A stretch of DNA of 64,000 nt, taken from contig NC_061864.1 of NCBI RefSeq assembly GCF_907164915.1, positions 14,391,889 to 14,455,888 of the forward strand, read 5' to 3'. This DNA is from Impatiens glandulifera (Eukaryota; Streptophyta; Magnoliopsida; Ericales; Balsaminaceae). The notes under the pieces are model-generated. The model was not told the origin of the DNA. It saw only the letters and a program-made list of their open reading frames with translations, and made no database searches. Shown here piece after piece: positions 12,302 through 23,582 of this stretch (position 1 is its first letter; each line of letters begins with the position of its first letter). Both the position numbers and the translations under genes were made by a program.

Positions 12302-13860
12302 ATGAACACTTCACTGCTCGGTCTCTCCTTCCTCCTCATCATCTTGGGCACTGTCTCCGCCAGGAGCAGGGGACAGTCCGAACATGGCTTTAGCCAAGAA
12401 GACCAGGCACAGTGCCAACTTCAGAGGCTCAATGCCCAAGAACCCACCTTTAGAATCCAGTCTGAGGCCGGCGAGTCCGAGATCTGGGACTGGAAGGATG
12501 ATCAGTTCCGCTGCGCCGGAGTTGTCGCCGCCAGGCATACTATTAACCCACGTGGACTCTTCTTGCCTTCTTACTCCAACGCCCCTCTCCTCATGTACAT
12601 TCTCAAAGGTAACGGTATGTCTGGAGTTTTGATGCCTGGATGCCCAGAAACATTCCAATCATCTCAGGAATCTCAGGTTGATGAGAAATCCACTAGGTTC
12701 CACGACCAGCACCAGAAGATCCGACGATTCCGACAAGGAGACGTCATTGCCATCGGCGCCGGCTGGACTCACTGGTGCTACAACGACGGTAACGAGGATG
12801 TTGTTGCCATAGTCGTTGAGGATACCGGCAATAACCTAAATCAGCTCGACCAAAACCCACGCGTAAGACAGAATTACATAAATATTTATTCTAGATAAAA
12901 AAAAATAAACATAAAATTTTTATGTATGCAGAAATTTTTCCTGGCTGGAAACCCACAACAAGGATTCCAAGGGCAAGGGACAGAACAACACCACCAGACA
13001 GGCGAGAAGCAGAACGCCGGCAACGTCTTCCATGGAATCGAGGAGGAATTTCTGGTTCAGATTTTCGGAATCGACAGAGAGACAGCCAGGAAGCTTCGGG
13101 GAGAAGACGATAAAAGAGGTCACATTGTCCGCGTGGAACAGGGCTTTCAAGTCATCAGCCCACCCTCCAGGAGGGAGGAGCAAGAAAGAAGATCCAACGA
13201 TAACGGCTTGGACGAAACCGTTTGCTCTACCAAGTTGATCGAGAACATCAATGACCCTTCCCGCGCCGATATCTTCAACCCACAGGCCGGAAGGTTCAAT
13301 ACCCTAACCAGCTACGACCTACCCATTCTCAAATCCTTGAAATTAAGCGCAGAGAGAGGAGTTCTTTACAGGGTAAGTAAGTATACTATTTATTTATTTA
13401 TTTATTCAATCGCCTAAACTAAATGATAAATCTAATTACAATTGAATTGACTACGTACGTACAACAGAACGCACTGGTGAGTCCTCACTATAAGCTAAAC
13501 GCACACAGCATTCTATACTGTACGAGAGGAGACGCCAAGATTCAGATAACTGACCAGAGCGGCAGCTGCGTGTTCGACGAGGTGGTCCGTGAAGGACAGA
13601 TGGTGGTGGTCCCGCAGAACTTCGTGATTGTTAAAGAAGCCGGTGAACAGGGATTCGAATGGGTTGCCTTCAGGACCAATGACGTCGCCATGCAAGGAAC
13701 CCTAGCAGGACGGACGTCGGCCCTTCGAGGCCTTCCCGCCGACGTGATTGCGGCTTCTTACCGTGTTTCAAGGGAACAAGCCAGGAGGTTGAAGACCAGC
13801 CGGGAGGAGACTTTGATGTTTGAATCTAGGTCCGGTTCGCCCAGAGTGGCGGCGGCTTAA
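12302..13860 (+). CDS. 11S seed storage globulin (legumin-type)
   Basis: Exons are 12302-12862, 12932-13372 and 13468-13860, all joined in phase 0 with GT/AG introns, giving 464 residues. The in-frame codon at 12290 is GTG, so the ATG at 12302 is the start. Residues 1-20 form a signal peptide. Two cupin domains follow. The conserved N-G cleavage site for asparaginyl endopeptidase is N278-G279, in NGLDETVC, and separates acidic and basic chains. Cysteines fit the family pattern: C38-C71 within the acidic chain and C114-C285 between chains. Known family members are made on the ER, form trimers, and are cut and packed as hexamers in protein storage vacuoles. The gene has two introns; the first intron common in A-type legumin genes is absent. 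The acidic chain is short, with little of the usual variable Gln/Glu-rich insert. The frame is intact. Confidence 0.95.
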
Positions 13861-14649
13861 ATCCTACTTAAAGTTAAACTACCAAATAAATAAATAAATA
13901 ATAATAATATAGAGCACATACATGGTATTGTTTCGAACTTTGAGCTGAAATCTTTGGTTTAATCTAGGTTTGCTTCCTGATTTGATTTTAGCTCCAGTTC
14001 CAAATAACAACTTATAAATGTTATGAACAATTCCTTTATTTTATCTCATTGATGGTTTGTTGATATCATTATTGTTTAATTTTGAATTATATTCATTATA
14101 TTACAATTTAAAAAAAATTATTACATGATCAATGTACATGGAGAAAATAGTCTTATGTAATATTGTTTGGTAAAGGAAAAAATATAAGGTTCGAGGTGTA
14201 CATCACGCTCTCTTCAAAATTATTCACATCATCATAGTATTTTCTCTTTCTTAGATATATATATATATATTTCTCTCTCTTCATTTATCTTTATCAATTA
14301 ATTGTTTTTTATCCCTTACCATATATATATTCACACTAATAATATATAAAATATATATTTTTTCATCAATTCTATTAACTTTCATCATTAATTATTCTAT
14401 GTCTATTACTCTTTTATATATATATATTAATATTTTTTTATTAATTATTTTAAAAATAAACTTAATGATTCTCGTCTAAAATATTATATATATTAATCAC
14501 GCTCTCTCCAAAATGATCAACATCATCATCATAGGTATTTTCTCTTTCTTAAATATATATATTTCTCTCTCTTCTTTCATTCTCAGGAAATCAGAGTCTC
14601 CCCCTTAGATCGGAAAGAGAACGAGGCTTTCAGTTATTTCAAAGAAGAT

Positions 14650-14813
14650 CCATATTTGTGTAATGTGGTATGAACTTTTGAGCTCAAGTCTAAACTTCTT
14701 ATCATATATTTTTATTAGTTCTTGAAATATAACTTTTCTTCTCTATTATATATGTTTCGTCTCTCCTTAAGTCTTATTTTGTTATTTAAAGACAGATGAG
14801 AGCAAAGTTATCT

Positions 14814-14865
<52 letters not shown>

Positions 14866-15055
14866 TTCCGATTTGTTTGGTTGGTTTCAAGTCCTTTTAG
14901 TCATCACTTTAATATGTTGATTTTTAATATTTCAATTGATGTTTTGATGGAGATGATGGGTTCATTGGACTCAAGATTAAACAACTTTGATTTTTTTTTA
15001 TTAGGTTTTAGCGATAATGGTGCTATCATGGTTATGCAAAGTTGTTTTTGGTGAT
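14650..15055. repeat. Direct repeat, copy A (partner 15810-16215)
   Basis: This block and the one at about 15810-16215 share the order GAAGATCCATA, TGTAATGTGGTATGAAC, CTAAACTTCTTATCATATAT, ATGAGAGCAAAGTTATCTAG, a TA tract, and GATAATGGTGCTATCATGG. The TA tract between the shared blocks varies in length. The second copy ends in GGTGATATATA, where the first continues to a CATGCCTGAAGGTGTGAGC stretch. Confidence 0.7.
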
Positions 15056-15809
15056 AATCGTGTTATCATGCCTGAAGGTGTGAGCATTGGTAAGTCAGTG
15101 AAATTTAGATCATTTTATCATAAAATTCATTTGTAAAAAGATTTTTTAATTTTTCTATTACATTAATTCTTGATTTTATTTGGTTTATTTCAGGTACTTT
15201 CAGCCATTATATGCCATTATACTTCTAGATGCAATCTATTGTCTGAATGTTTGTTTACTTAAAATATTTTAATTTTGAGATAATTGTGTTTAACTTTAGA
15301 TTTCTTATCTTATGTATACACTAACTTGGAATAATTTGTTTAATACTCTAATTTTAATGAAATAATAATGTGTTTTATGAATTTAATTTTATGGTGCAAC
15401 TACTATTTTTATCTACTAATTTTATGTTATATTTTAGTTTTTGATACTCCTATTTTTATTAAAAAAAATGTTAATAAAAATAAACTCAATAAATATAACC
15501 TACAATCTATATATATTAATATTTTTTATTAAATATTTCATCTAAATAATTTGATTATTTATAAAAAATTCAAATATAATAAACCCTTCTCATCTAAAAA
15601 GTCATTTAAGATTTGTATTAAATATTAATATTAATTATGAAAACTATTTAGGAGATTTAAATTGTAAAAAAATATACTTACATTACATTGAATATGTTCA
15701 CACTAATGGATAATAAATATTATTATAACTTCTAATTAATTCAGTTTTATTCTAATTTATAACTAATTATTATAAATAAAATTAACTGATAATAAATATT
15801 ATTATAACC

Positions 15810-16215
15810 TTAGAGAAGATCCATAGTGTAATGTGGTATGAACTCTTGAGCTACCACATATGATAAGTCTAAACTTCTTATCATATATTTTTATTAGTTC
15901 TTGAAATATAACTTTTTTTTCTCTATTATGTTTCGTCTCTTTTAAGTCTTATTTTGTTATTCAAAGACAGATGAGAGCAAAGTTATCTAGAGGCTATATA
16001 TATATATATATATATATAATAATTCCCGATTTGTTTGGTTGATTTCAAGTCCTTTTAGTCGTCACTTTAATATGTTGATTTTTAATATTTCAATTGATGT
16101 TTTGATGGAGATGATGGGTTCATTGGATTCAAGATTAAACAACTTTGATTTTTTTATTAGGTTTTGGCGATAATGGTGCTATCATGGTTATGCAAAGTTG
16201 TTTGTGGTGATATAT
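15810..16215. repeat. Direct repeat, copy B (partner 14650-15055)
   Basis: Second copy of the block described at 14650-15055. It is slightly diverged and truncated at the right end. Confidence 0.7.
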
Positions 16216-16859
16216 ATAGTTATTTTGTGTATTAATTTTAAGGAAATTATTATTATTTTAAACAGTCATTAAGACTATTTCTAAAATGATTTTTAAGAAA
16301 TAAAAATTGAAGGATTACTTTTTAAATGTAAAAAAAAAAAAAGTCGTTTTTTTTAACATTTCAATCATATTTTCAATAATTCTTAAATGTAATTAACGAT
16401 AGTTATGATGAAATATATTTTTATTAATAAAATTCACTTTTTATTTTATGACAGTCTTATCTAGAAAAATTATATATTTCTTAAAACAGATTAATATGGA
16501 TAATTTTTATTGAGATTATAAAGTACAAATCAATAACCATAACTTTTAACATAATTGTTTTAATGGAAAATTAACAACAATCTTTATCCGTTTAAAAAAA
16601 AGTCAATAATGCTTTTATTATCCTATTGATTGTGGATTATGTGGAGTGATTAATTAATTTTATTTTGATTTTCATATAATTATTTATTGGGTATAAAATA
16701 AATAATTAAAATTATGAAGCTTGTATTTAATGTAAAAAAAATTAAATTATTGTTAAGGGACTTAAGTTGGTCTAATTTATTTTATATAAATATGTATTAG
16801 AAAGAATTGAACCCAGACAACTATATTATTATTATTATTATTTTTAAAAATTTGGGATA

Positions 16860-17065
16860 TATATATAATAACTTCGTAGAACACCTACATTTGGGTAGAA
16901 TCGGATCTAAGCGTTGGCTAGGGAAGCGTCCCGTAGTAAGAGGAGTAGTTATGAACCATATAGACCATCCCCATGGGGGTGGGAAGGGAGAGCCCCAATT
17001 GGTAGAAAAAAAACCCACAACCCCTTGGTGTTATCCTGAACTTGGAAGAAGTAGAAAAATGAGCA
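16860..17065 (+). pseudogene. rpl2: Nuclear copy of a chloroplast rpl2 3' fragment
   Basis: The plus frame encodes the C-terminal part of plastid ribosomal protein L2, recognisable by [18 protein letters not shown], then DHPHGGG and KKPTTPW. The conserved NPVDHPHGGGEGR region is altered, and the basic C-terminal tail is replaced by a stop after KMSN. Only about 65 codons remain and there is no start. It directly abuts ndhF sequence on the opposite strand. It is best read as a decayed plastid-to-nucleus insertion (NUPT) without function. Confidence 0.85.
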
Positions 17066-17808
17066 ATTAATCCTGTTGTGAAAAGAGCTATTATTGCAAA
17101 AATATGTGAATACAACTAACTATCATTAAGAATTTCATCTTTAGACCAAAAACAAGCAAGGGGTGGAATACCGCAAAGAGAGAGTGTACCTAAAAAAAGC
17201 GTTTTTTTTATAATTGGCACGTGTTTTGTTAAACCCCCGATAAGAATCATATTATGACTTTTATCTGACGAATATCCAACAATAGCTTCCATTGAATGAA
17301 TAACCGAACCAGATGCTAAAAACAATAATGCTTTCGAATAAGCATGAGTAATTAAATGAAATAAAGCAATTCGATAGGATCCCATACCTAAAGTAAACAT
17401 CATATAACCCAATTGAGACATTGTAGAATAGGCTAAACCCCTCTTAATGTCTTTTTGAGCAAGAGCTAAAGTGACTCCTAAAAATAATGTTATTATACCA
17501 ATTAACGAGATTAAATTCATTATATAAGGTATGGTTATGAAAAGAGGAAGAATACGAGCTACAAGAAAAATGTCCGCTGCTAGTAGCATGGATAAGCGCT
17601 GAAATAGGAGTAGATCCCTCCATAGCATCGGGTAACCACACAGGTTACCCATGAAGAAGGAATTGTGCAGATTTAGCAACTGCGCCGACAAATAATAGAA
17701 CAACACACAAAATAACCAATAAAACATCAACCTCATTATTCAAAATATTGAATATTTCGAATAAATCCTGAAATTCAAAACTACCTGTTATCCAATAAAA
17801 ACCTTAAT
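17060..17808 (-). pseudogene. ndhF: Nuclear copy of chloroplast ndhF (internal fragment)
   Basis: The minus strand encodes about 240 codons from the middle of plastid NAD(P)H dehydrogenase subunit 5. Recognisable pieces are [63 protein letters not shown] and [18 protein letters not shown]. Decay is clear. The reading frame changes around WLPDAMEG (17580-17650): a small insertion with a stop precedes it, and a deletion follows ALIHAT. The Trp codon after NDS has become TAG (17116-17118), and the sequence then continues in frame as LYSHIFAIIA. Both ends of the gene are missing. It cannot encode a functional subunit. Confidence 0.93.
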
Positions 17809-17979
17809 TTTTTTTTATATTTTCACACAAATAAATTTTATATTTTTTTTAATAAAATAAAAAATTATATGTATTTTTTATTTATTTAAAAATTAAATAT
17901 TTTAAAAACAAATAACATTTCTCTCACCTATAATTTAATATATATTAATTTACTTTCCTAATTTTTTTTCTCTCTCATC

Positions 17980-18018
<39 letters not shown>

Positions 18019-18719
18019 TTCTTAATTATATAAGAGAAAATTTGAGAGTTATTATTATTATTATCATAATTATTTTTATATATATTAATTTTTTCTTCTT
18101 AATTAATATTTTTTTATTTTCTTTTTATAACTTTAATAATTAATTTATATTTTATTTTCTTTTTATATTATTGGATAGATTTCTCGGGGCTCCAATTATT
18201 TTTAATGTTTAATTCAATCCAGATGAGATTGATGCACAGGAGGATGTGACGTTCATCGCGTCGTCTTCTACTAACCTTCCACGCTGTAACTACATATATC
18301 CTTAAGGTACACATTGATTTTTCTGAGTTTCGATTGAACTTGTATTATGTTACACTTTTTGGTAGACGACATACCAGAAAATTGTTTTGTTGCAGGACAT
18401 CGTAGATGGTGAGTGCATCGTCTTCTTCCCCTGATGAGACGACGATGGCGATGAAGACGAGGAGGAAGAGGAGAGATGAGAAGAATCGGAGGAGTGACGT
18501 GATAGTTGTAGGATACCAAGTGTTCGACGAAATGACAAAGAGAGATTCTTACTTTCTCATCTCCTTTAATAAATAAAACTTTTATATAATTTTCAGAGGA
18601 GAGTGCACCTTCCACCATTTTCTCAACTTTTGATTTCTAAAAATTGTCTAAATAAATTTTATTCTTCCTAATTGCTTAAAGTTTGAGCCAATTTTAAACA
18701 TTTTTATAATTGAATCTAG
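17809..18719. other. Intergenic, no gene seen
   Basis: AT-rich DNA with a TA tract at about 17987-18014. A less AT-rich stretch follows (18220-18620) with GACGA and GAGGAAGAGGAG runs. Open frames there are low-complexity and match nothing I recognise. Confidence 0.5.
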
Positions 18720-20745
18720 GGTTAATTATGAGATTATATAAAAATTCATCACTTTACTTCCAACTCTAGGCATTGTTTAATTCGATTATGACATAACAAT
18801 TGTTGTCACAGATTTGTTTGGTTTACTCGAGGGAGCTCAGCAAGGTTTTGGTTTAATCCATGAATTTCTTAGTCACATAGAAAGATGTTTTGTTTTGGTA
18901 AAATGAAACTATATATTCATTAATGTCATCATACTGTGCTGCTGCTTATTTATAACCATTATGAAAACCAGGTACAAGTTATTGATGGTTCATCTGAACA
19001 GCCAGAATACGAATATGATTCAGTTCGGCTTAAAATATAATTGTTTATTATAGAGCTTTCTGAAAAACCATGTTGGGTAGATTATAAATAAATTGATCTT
19101 CCCGAAGCATATGAGAAATGGGCATCATTCAAGGAAAATATTAAAGAACGTGACATTATATGGTTTTTGTATTAGTGCTGCCACTGGAAAGGGTACCCAC
19201 AAAGTGATACCTGTAGCTTATGAACTCATACTGGCTCAAAGAGAAGACAGTATAAATAAAGTTCTTACCCTTTATTTAAAAGAAATCTTAATATCTCTAG
19301 AATATTTAAAATCTTATATTAATGTTTAGATACAAAATTGTTTCCAAATATTGCTCTCTTTTAGAGTGGGATGTCTCAATTTTCATTGTATCTCAACTAT
19401 GGACATCTTTCTCTATCTATAAATTTATTAACAGTTTTTCAGAAGTATATTACACACGTGTTTATGAATAATGAACCTATAAACATATTTTTGTTTGTGA
19501 TGATGAAACAAAGCATAAACTCTTTATTTTTTATGTTAGATTCTCTTTTCATTACTAAACATGAATTGATAATTATATAACTGACAACTTTTCATTTCAG
19601 TTACATAGATTCAGAAAGATGTTTGGTAGTTTATAACAAAATGGATCATCCAGAAGCACACATAAAAAATGGGTATCATTCAAGGAAATTTTGAAGGACG
19701 TGGTATTAAATGTTTTTGTATGAGTGTTGTCACGAGAAATGGTACACTAGAAGTGATATATGCAGCTTATAAACTCATATTGGCTCAAAGAGAAACAATA
19801 TAAATCAAGATCTTACCTTTTTTTAAAAGAAATCTTAATGTCTCTAGAATATTTGAAGTATCATATTAATGTTTAGATACAAATTTGTTTTCAAATATTA
19901 CTCTCTTTCAGAGTGGGAGGTTTCTATTTTCATTGTATCTTATCCAAATACATCTTTTTGTATCCATAAATTTATTAACGTTTTTTTAGAAATATAATGC
20001 AAAAGTGTTTATGAATGAACCTATAAACATATTTTTGGTTGTGATAATGATACAAAACATAAACCCTTTATTTTTTATGTTGGATTCTCTTTTTATTACT
20101 AAACTTGAATTGATAATTGTATAACTGACCACTTTTCATTACAGTTGCATAGATTCAGAAAGAAGATTTTGATACAAGAGAGAAAAATATTATGGTTAAA
20201 TATAGTGACGAGAATAAAGTGACAGTTATAATGTAGTTAATTGTGAAGAGTGTGTTATGAAATGATTTTAGTTGTATCAGATTTCAGCACGTATTGGAAG
20301 TATGTGGAGTATTCAAGTCTTTGTCTAAATTTTGGTGTAAAGGAGGTGACACCGTTTTTGTTGGAGAGGTTAAATTTAGGTTTTTCTTCTTCCAACGATT
20401 TTGTATCTTCTTAATAATTGAGTTATGAAAACACATTTTGCAGATGGAGATGACATGGAATGACTCTAATGGACCAGATGGCTTAAATGGAATTAAAATC
20501 TTAACTTTCATCTACACAACATGTAAACATAACTGATCACTTTTCATTACAATTACATAGATTTAAAAAGAAGATTTCAACCCATCTTAGAAGCAAGTTG
20601 GTATAGAAGTCTTTGTCTAAACTTGGTGTAATGGAGGGTGATACCGTTTTTGTTGAAGAGGTTAAATTTAGCTTATTCCAACGATTTAGTATTTCTTAAT
20701 GATTGTTATGAACACATTTTACAGAACACCACTAAATTTATATTA
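18720..20745 (+). pseudogene. Decayed Obg-type (ObgC-like) GTPase gene fragment with internal tandem duplication
   Basis: Pieces of an Obg GTPase, probably the chloroplast type, appear in order. First a TLLPTLGIV-like region (about 18750). Then a [15 protein letters not shown] segment (G3 region, 18810-18865), HIERC, VIDGSSEQPEYEYDSVRL (18975-19035), ELSEKPC and LPEAYEKW (19095). The exon with the G4 motif recurs at about 19610-19690 as VVYNKMDHPEAH. The Obg C-terminal (OCT) region follows: FQHVLEVCGV and GDTVFVGE (20284-20370), an intron, then MEMTWNDSNGP (20442-20475), and a third partial copy at 20580-20728. Stops and frameshifts are numerous. Introns are present, so this came from a genomic copy, not from cDNA. 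Intact Obg proteins are ribosome-associated GTPases. Confidence 0.82.
19060..20150 (+). repeat. Tandem duplication of about 545 bp within the Obg relic
   Basis: Two direct copies (about 19060-19605 and 19606-20150) each hold the G4-region exon and the following intron. Shared markers include CTCATA/TTGGCTCAAAGAGAA, AAAGAAATCTTAAT, ATTGTATCT, CCTATAAACATATTTTTG and CTTTTCATT(T/A)CAG. The second copy retains NKMD where the first has a stop. Confidence 0.75.
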
Positions 20746-21403
20746 AAAAAATTAATTCTTTAACATTAAAAAGAACCAAACTTATAAAATTAATAAAGAA
20801 ATTAAAATAGTGTAAGTTCATGTTTATATTTATATAAGAATATTTAGTTCATATAAGTTCGTTTATAAAAAATTAAAATATTGTAAGTTCATATATGTAT
20901 ATATATTTTCTTTTAATATAAATATATATTAATTTTATATAAATATTTTTTTATTATATATAAACATATTGAATTAAATATCATATTTTTCCCCGTACAA
21001 CGTAGGGTATTTTACTAGTGTCTTTTAAGACACTAGTTATACAATCAACTTATTTGAGTACTTAGAATTCAAATATTTAATTTGGCAACACTTATACTTT
21101 AGTTCTATCAAGATTATTTTGTAAATCATTGTAATTTTGATTGAAAAAAATTGACAAACAAACACATAGTTTTTTCTGGATAATGAACATAACAATAATT
21201 TACATATAAATGTTTCACATGGTCGAGGCATGAAAACCGGTTTTCAAACATTCTTATTCAGCAAACTAAGAACACCTGAAAACAGTAAAGTGTTGTTTTA
21301 GCAAAGATGAACATAAAAGAGACTTCAGTCATTATATTAATGAACATTAAGAACAAAATTATCTAAAACTCTTCTTCTTTTTTTCTCTTTAATAAAATCC
21401 TTC
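20746..21403. other. Intergenic, no gene seen
   Basis: AT-rich DNA between the Obg relic and the AllA-type gene on the minus strand. The part nearest 21404 is probably 3' untranslated region of that gene. Confidence 0.5.
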
Positions 21404-22491
21404 TCAATCTTCAATCTCAAAGATCACACCATCTTCCTTCTTGAAGTAGTGTGTTGTATGATCCACAACCTGCACAAAATGGACGCAAATGATCACATAT
21501 AAGTTGGTATCATTTTGAACTAATCAAAAGTTAACCAGATTTTCGGTGATATTGTTATCCCACTTGGTTGTGTTTTTCGTTGTAACTCCCTTTTGCATTC
21601 CCTCTTAGGTGAAACTTGAGCTAAGTTGGGTGGTCTTACATACATCTATCTAAATTAACTAAACCTAAATGGGAGATAACAGATGCTTACATTAGTGTTG
21701 CTCAACTCCAGATTGTAAAAGTCCATAGCATTTTCTTTGAACAAAGGTCCAGCATGCCATGTACCACGATTCAGCTTCAGAAATTTAGACCCTTTGACTC
21801 TGAAAACGCGCAATTCATCTACAGAAGGTGGCACATAAAGATGCCCAGAATGCGATTGCACGACTTTTGTGTTGTTAGAAGTTTTGGCATCAGCAGACTC
21901 CAGAATAGATGGTTTGGCAACTCCAAGGTACCAATCTTTGCCTCCTATTGAACCAAGGCATTGAGTCACACTAGCATGATGTGTGATTGTTGAGAACTTA
22001 AGTGGCCTGTTTTCAAGATGCATGATATAGAACCTAATGATTCAAACAAATCAGTCAGGGTATAATCAATTAATCAAATCCTTCTGTAGAAGACCTAGCT
22101 AGATCTTTCATTTAGAGTCAATGCAAACTATCTGTAATCTTCTGTCTTCCAGTAAGATTAATTAGGCAAGAGGGTTAGCAGAATAAAAACTATGATCTGC
22201 TGATACAGAATTGAGATGAGAAGTTCATTTTACATAAAAGGGTTGTTCTATATTTGGTCAAATCATGATCTTTATTTGGTAGTTTTGCAAATAATCAAGT
22301 GATGGAAAAAGAGAAAACCTTGGGATTCCTTTGCTGAGATCCAGTTGGGCATCTTGAGGTCCGAATTCATCTCCATCCGGCGACGCCTCAATTACTTGGC
22401 CGTAATCCTCAAAAGATGATGTGGTAGCTTCAATAGCTTTTAGCTTCACCACCGCCGGCGGCGGCGGTTTTGATTCACTACATAATTCCAT
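21404..22491 (-). CDS. AllA / ureidoglycolate lyase-fold protein
   Basis: Three exons on the minus strand (22491-22319, 22033-21691, 21469-21404) join in frame with GT/AG introns to 193 residues. Recognisable blocks are EDYGQVIEASPDGDEFGPQD, PLKFSTITHHASVTQCLGSI, GGKDWYLGVAKPS, GHLYVPP, RGTWHAGPLF and DFYNLELSNTNVVDHTTH. This is the plant family carrying the AllA (ureidoglycolate hydrolase/lyase) cupin-like domain. Bacterial AllA splits ureidoglycolate to glyoxylate and urea in purine degradation. Plants also use an unrelated amidohydrolase for that step, so the true reaction of this protein is unsettled. Histidines in the THH, GTWH and THHA motifs fit a cupin metal or substrate site. There is no clear targeting peptide. 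The ATG at 22491 starts a natural N-terminus. Confidence 0.88.
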
Positions 22492-23467
22492 CTATCCAAG
22501 AGAAAGAAAGAGAGTTAACAGTACTCAATGAAGAACACCTAAGGAAGAGGAGGAGGCATATATTTATTTGTTTATAAGTAAAACCGGATCTATTAATACA
22601 TACATTTTTAAGTAAATATAATATATTTATATATTAATACATGTATTGTTTTAATTTTTAGCAAGTAATTAATAAAAAACAGAGAAAAAATAATTCAAAA
22701 CTATTAATTGGCAGGGGCCGCGCGGACGCAGGCCCCCTCTGACACAAATTATGACACAGGCTCAACCCATTGGGCTGACCTTAGACAAACGCATCACCCA
22801 AGTGCAATGGAGACCGTGAATCTAGACCATGGGCCTTCTTGATCGCCCATTGATCCTGTCCAGGTAAGTAATTTTTTAGTTGCAAGTTTGTTGCTTTTTA
22901 TATTTGTCTTTCAAACTCTCTTCTACTTCATCTTTTCAATGTGGGACATTCTAAATTATTTGTTTGGAAAACCTCTTATTAATTACAGTACAACACACTA
23001 TAATTAATATTATATTTGGAATCTTCCCCTCCAAAGCCCTTCTTATTGAAAAAAGTTATAACTAATAATTCTGAGGATTTCAGTATAACCTGATTTTGAT
23101 GTCTTAGTTACTTAAACATGAACAATAATTCATATATTGCAAATTGAAGGAGGACCTTGATTTTAAACATACATTGGCCTTAGCTTCTTTTTGAAGTATA
23201 GTCTCTATATTTTAAATGTTGATAGATAAATGTTATTAATTAAGATTCTATTGTTGTTTGTTCAAATTTCTCAGTTTATGTTAATAATGTTGTATTTGGT
23301 GTCATGGATGATCATAAAAAGATTTTAGTGAAGTATTAAAAGTTTATTTACCGAAATGAAATAAGTGGATCAAGGAGGAGAAAAAAATTAGAATAGATCA
23401 CGTTTATTGTAAGAAATAAGCTGATTAAAATGTTACTTTCCAGTAATATATTAATATTAATATGTTA

Positions 23468-23470
<3 letters not shown>
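22492..23470. other. Intergenic / promoter side of the AllA-type gene
   Basis: No gene is seen. At 22712-22860 a GC-rich patch stands out from the AT-rich surroundings. It has three TGGGC(C/T)-type motifs (CCATTGGGCTGACC, CATGGGCC, CGCCCATTG), which resemble Site II elements of plant housekeeping promoters. They lie 220-370 bp upstream of the minus-strand ATG at 22491. A regulatory role is an inference. Confidence 0.4.

Positions 23471-23471
<1 letters not shown>

Positions 23472-23533
<62 letters not shown>
23472..23533. repeat. TA dinucleotide microsatellite
   Basis: About 60 bp of pure TA next to the minisatellite that follows. Confidence 0.9.
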
Positions 23534-23535
<2 letters not shown>

Positions 23536-23582
23536 CAAAATGGATGCCTGGCAGGCAGGCCCATCGTCTCCGCAAGTGTAAC

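Larger units (their letters stand above)
13861..16850. other. AT-rich intergenic region with internal duplications, no supportable gene
   Basis: No open gene is seen. Two stretches are directly repeated: about 14650-15055 and 15810-16215 share blocks such as ATGAGAGCAAAGTTATCTAG and GATAATGGTGCTATCATGG. A shorter pair (14200-14290 and 14490-14590) shares CATCATCAT plus TTTTCTCTTTCTTA blocks. A 27-codon open piece at about 14586-14672, preceded by a good acceptor (TTTCATTCTCAG), could be a relic exon of a gene I do not recognise. Confidence 0.5.

Noticed and set aside
12311..12658. 115-codon frame opposite the globulin, and other frames overlapping its exons
   Set aside because: They are shadows of the globulin exons in other frames.
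16918..17115. A 65-residue protein of its own
   Set aside because: It is the out-of-gene continuation of the ndhF relic running into the antisense of rpl2.
18271..18618. 115-codon minus-strand frame
   Set aside because: Low-complexity Ser/Arg/His-rich translation of GA-rich DNA, without recognisable domains or conserved context.
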